A stretch of 64,000 bases of DNA from Puffinus mauretanicus (lineage: Eukaryota; Chordata; Aves; Procellariiformes; Procellariidae). The DNA is taken from the NCBI GenBank assembly GCA_023333565.1, contig JAJKFH010002209.1, positions 124,001 to 188,000 on the forward strand, written 5' to 3'. The translations under genes and the position numbers were made by a program. This document shows positions 62,101-64,000 of the stretch, one piece after another. Under the pieces are notes generated by a model that saw nothing but the letters and a program-made list of their open reading frames with translations, searched no databases and had not been told where the DNA came from. How positions within the stretch are numbered: the stretch's first letter is position 1; each line of letters starts with the position of its first letter.

Positions 62101-64000
62101 TGCAGTGTTCAGAATCAAGAAAATACTCAGCAGATGCTGTTTCTGTCCCAAAGTGAGAAGTTCGTGGCTTTTTTTGGCAGCTCCCTGCCTGTGTTGGTGG
62201 AGTTCACACAGCCTTTCTGAAAGGATGCTCCGAGGTGGAGTGGGCTCCAGAGGAAGCATGCGTCACGGGGGATGACGCACTCCAGCCCTGCGAGAGAGCT
62301 GAACTTGCCCTGGTGCTCGATACTTCCCGCTGGCCAACACACGCAGCACTGCTGTGCTGGCTCTCCAGAGAAACGCTCGTTTGTTCTGCGGGAAGAAATG
62401 AACTACTCTCATTGTCAGTCAAAATTAAAGCAGGACTTCTGGTGAAAGAACGAAAATGCACCAGCCTGACAGTGCACCCTGAGCACCCGTTTCATGCCTC
62501 CCCTCAGCGTCGAAGGCTCTGCCAGAACTCAGCAGTACAGTGATTCCAGTGCAAAGCTTTTGGCAGCTATCAGGTGCATAGATAAGGATGGCTAGTAACG
62601 GAGGTATTCATGGGAAGGAGACTACAGTCTTAGTGGGAGGGCAGAAGGGGTGCAGAGGGGTCCCTATCCCCTATGTAACAGTCAGTCCGGCCAGCTCAGT
62701 TTTGCTGCACTCTCCCCAAGAGCTTTTTAGCTGATTCCTCACAGTGGTGACACCAATCCAAATGATTACAACATACCACCAGACACCCAGCATCTTTCCA
62801 TATTTCCTGTAATCATGAGTGAGCGTTTCTACAAGACCTTATACTATGTCATACAGACATACCACATGAGCTCAAGGTTTCTACATCGTGTGGGACAGAC
62901 ACACGCAGCAATCAGCTGGTGAACAACCCCAATCTTCAGTGGCCTAAATAAGCGCCCAGTTTGTCACATCACAGCATGGCCATCTTTGGCCATTTTGGCA
63001 GCTCATTCTATTCTGATGATTACTTTAAACTCTCTTTAACTATATTTTGAGGTGGGAGTGTGGAACCACTGAAAAATATATCCTGTGTTCTGCAGCGATG
63101 GGTGCCTTGCTATCCACTGCTGGGGGACCTTCAAGTCTAAGGGCATGGATTTCTTCCTCTACTCTGATCTAAAAAACCTTACAGTCTAGCAAAGGCTCTA
63201 ACAGGCATATTTTGTTTTACATATAAGATATCTACACAGAGAGACACACAGCTTTTGTTTCTATCAAATGTAAATCAAAACACGTCCAGTGAAGCTGAAT
63301 GGTGTAGATGTGACCAGGACTTCCCCCTTTCCATTCCCTTTTCTTTCATATTTATATGTCGCTCTGGGAAGCTCTTTGCCTGCTGGCCAAAATAAAGTTC
63401 CTAGCACTTGCTCATATGGACATGACATCTGTTTTTTCAGCTTTTTCTTTTTTTCAAAATTGTATTCTAACAGCTATTATTCTTCTTGCATTTCTGTATC
63501 ATCAGTGTGAAGGAACAGAAAAGATACATTGTAGTGTTTGCTCTGCTTGAAATGATCTAGCACTGCTTTGGAGGGGTATCTTGCTCTCATTTAGCCCAAC
63601 GGAGGCTGCGAGTGCTGCTACTAGTCAATTTATTCAGCAAAGAAGAAATGAAAGCCTTGCATTACAACCCTGAAGCCAATGGCTAGCCATATAATGCAGC
63701 TCCCGCTAAGTCACGTACGCACAAGGACACATACATGCAGGGAGTAAATTCCTGAGACAGTACTTCTGACCTATATCTGGGCTTGAAAAACTCCATGTGC
63801 AAAGGCTGCTTCTGAAAATTTGATCTAAACTTTCTTTTAAGGTAAAAAACAGAACAGCAGCAAAGCACTGTCTGATCCTGTATTAGGAAAAAAAAAGTGG
63901 CAACAGTCATGGTATTTCCCAGAATTGTGATATTCTTGCTGACAGTACTTCTGCAATGGCAACATCTCCACCTGAAAAAAAGAAAAAAACCTGAAGCTTT
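59194..64000. other. Intergenic DNA, no gene recognised
   Basis: Contains a pyrimidine-rich stretch on plus just after the CR1 end (about 59200-59530), a small tandem repeat at 59986-60025, and otherwise AT-rich sequence. Open frames near 62 kb overlap on both strands and show no domain I recognise. Confidence 0.45.
59986..60025. repeat. Compound tandem repeat based on TGTCCACT
   Basis: The unit GGTCTYGTGTCCACT occurs at 59986-60000 and 60011-60025, with an extra TGTGTCCACT copy between them. Confidence 0.9.

Noticed and set aside
1..64000. tRNA genes, CRISPR arrays, insertion sequences, bacterial operons
   Set aside because: No tRNA A/B box pairs, spaced direct repeats or prokaryotic gene organisation were seen; the window is vertebrate nuclear DNA.

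Overview
This is vertebrate genomic DNA, almost certainly from a bird. It has one intronless GPCR coding exon, a GC-rich CpG island, long AT-rich non-coding stretches, and retrotransposon copies of the CR1 LINE type ending in ATTCTATG-like 8-bp tails, the hallmark repeat of bird and reptile genomes. The only protein-coding gene I can name with confidence is S1PR3 (sphingosine-1-phosphate receptor 3), on the minus strand at 2391-3536. Human S1PR3 is on 9q22, which largely corresponds to the avian Z chromosome, so Z linkage is a reasonable inference but is not visible in the sequence.

Layout. Positions 1-2390 are the 3' side of S1PR3: 3' UTR plus flank. They contain an ATTAAA polyadenylation candidate near 1905 and an unexplained open reading frame at 962-1399 that sits directly behind a good splice acceptor. 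The S1PR3 coding exon has a clear acceptor at 3714/3715. A 5.4-kb first intron (3715-9111) follows, carrying an antisense CR1 fragment and several simple repeats. A splice donor at 9111/9112 closes a GC-rich non-coding first exon inside a CpG island (about 9020-9975), the presumed promoter. The inferred spliced leader contains two overlapping upstream ORFs.

From about 10 kb to 64 kb I find no recognisable gene. Three more CR1 copies are present: about 38.66-39.19 kb on plus, and short 3' ends at 54.05 and 59.11 kb on minus. There are scattered homopolymers and microsatellites, a few GC-rich islets without recognisable coding content, and strand-asymmetric pyrimidine-rich sequence. The interval looks like a gene desert upstream of S1PR3. 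That fits my recollection that mammalian S1PR3 also has a large gene-poor interval on its upstream side.

No tRNA, rRNA, CRISPR array or complete mobile element was found. The most interesting signals concern S1PR3 expression: the overlapping uORFs, a start-codon choice, a donor-like motif across its stop codon, the possible downstream exon, and a CGG repeat with G-quadruplex motifs in the island. I see no convincing new biological system.
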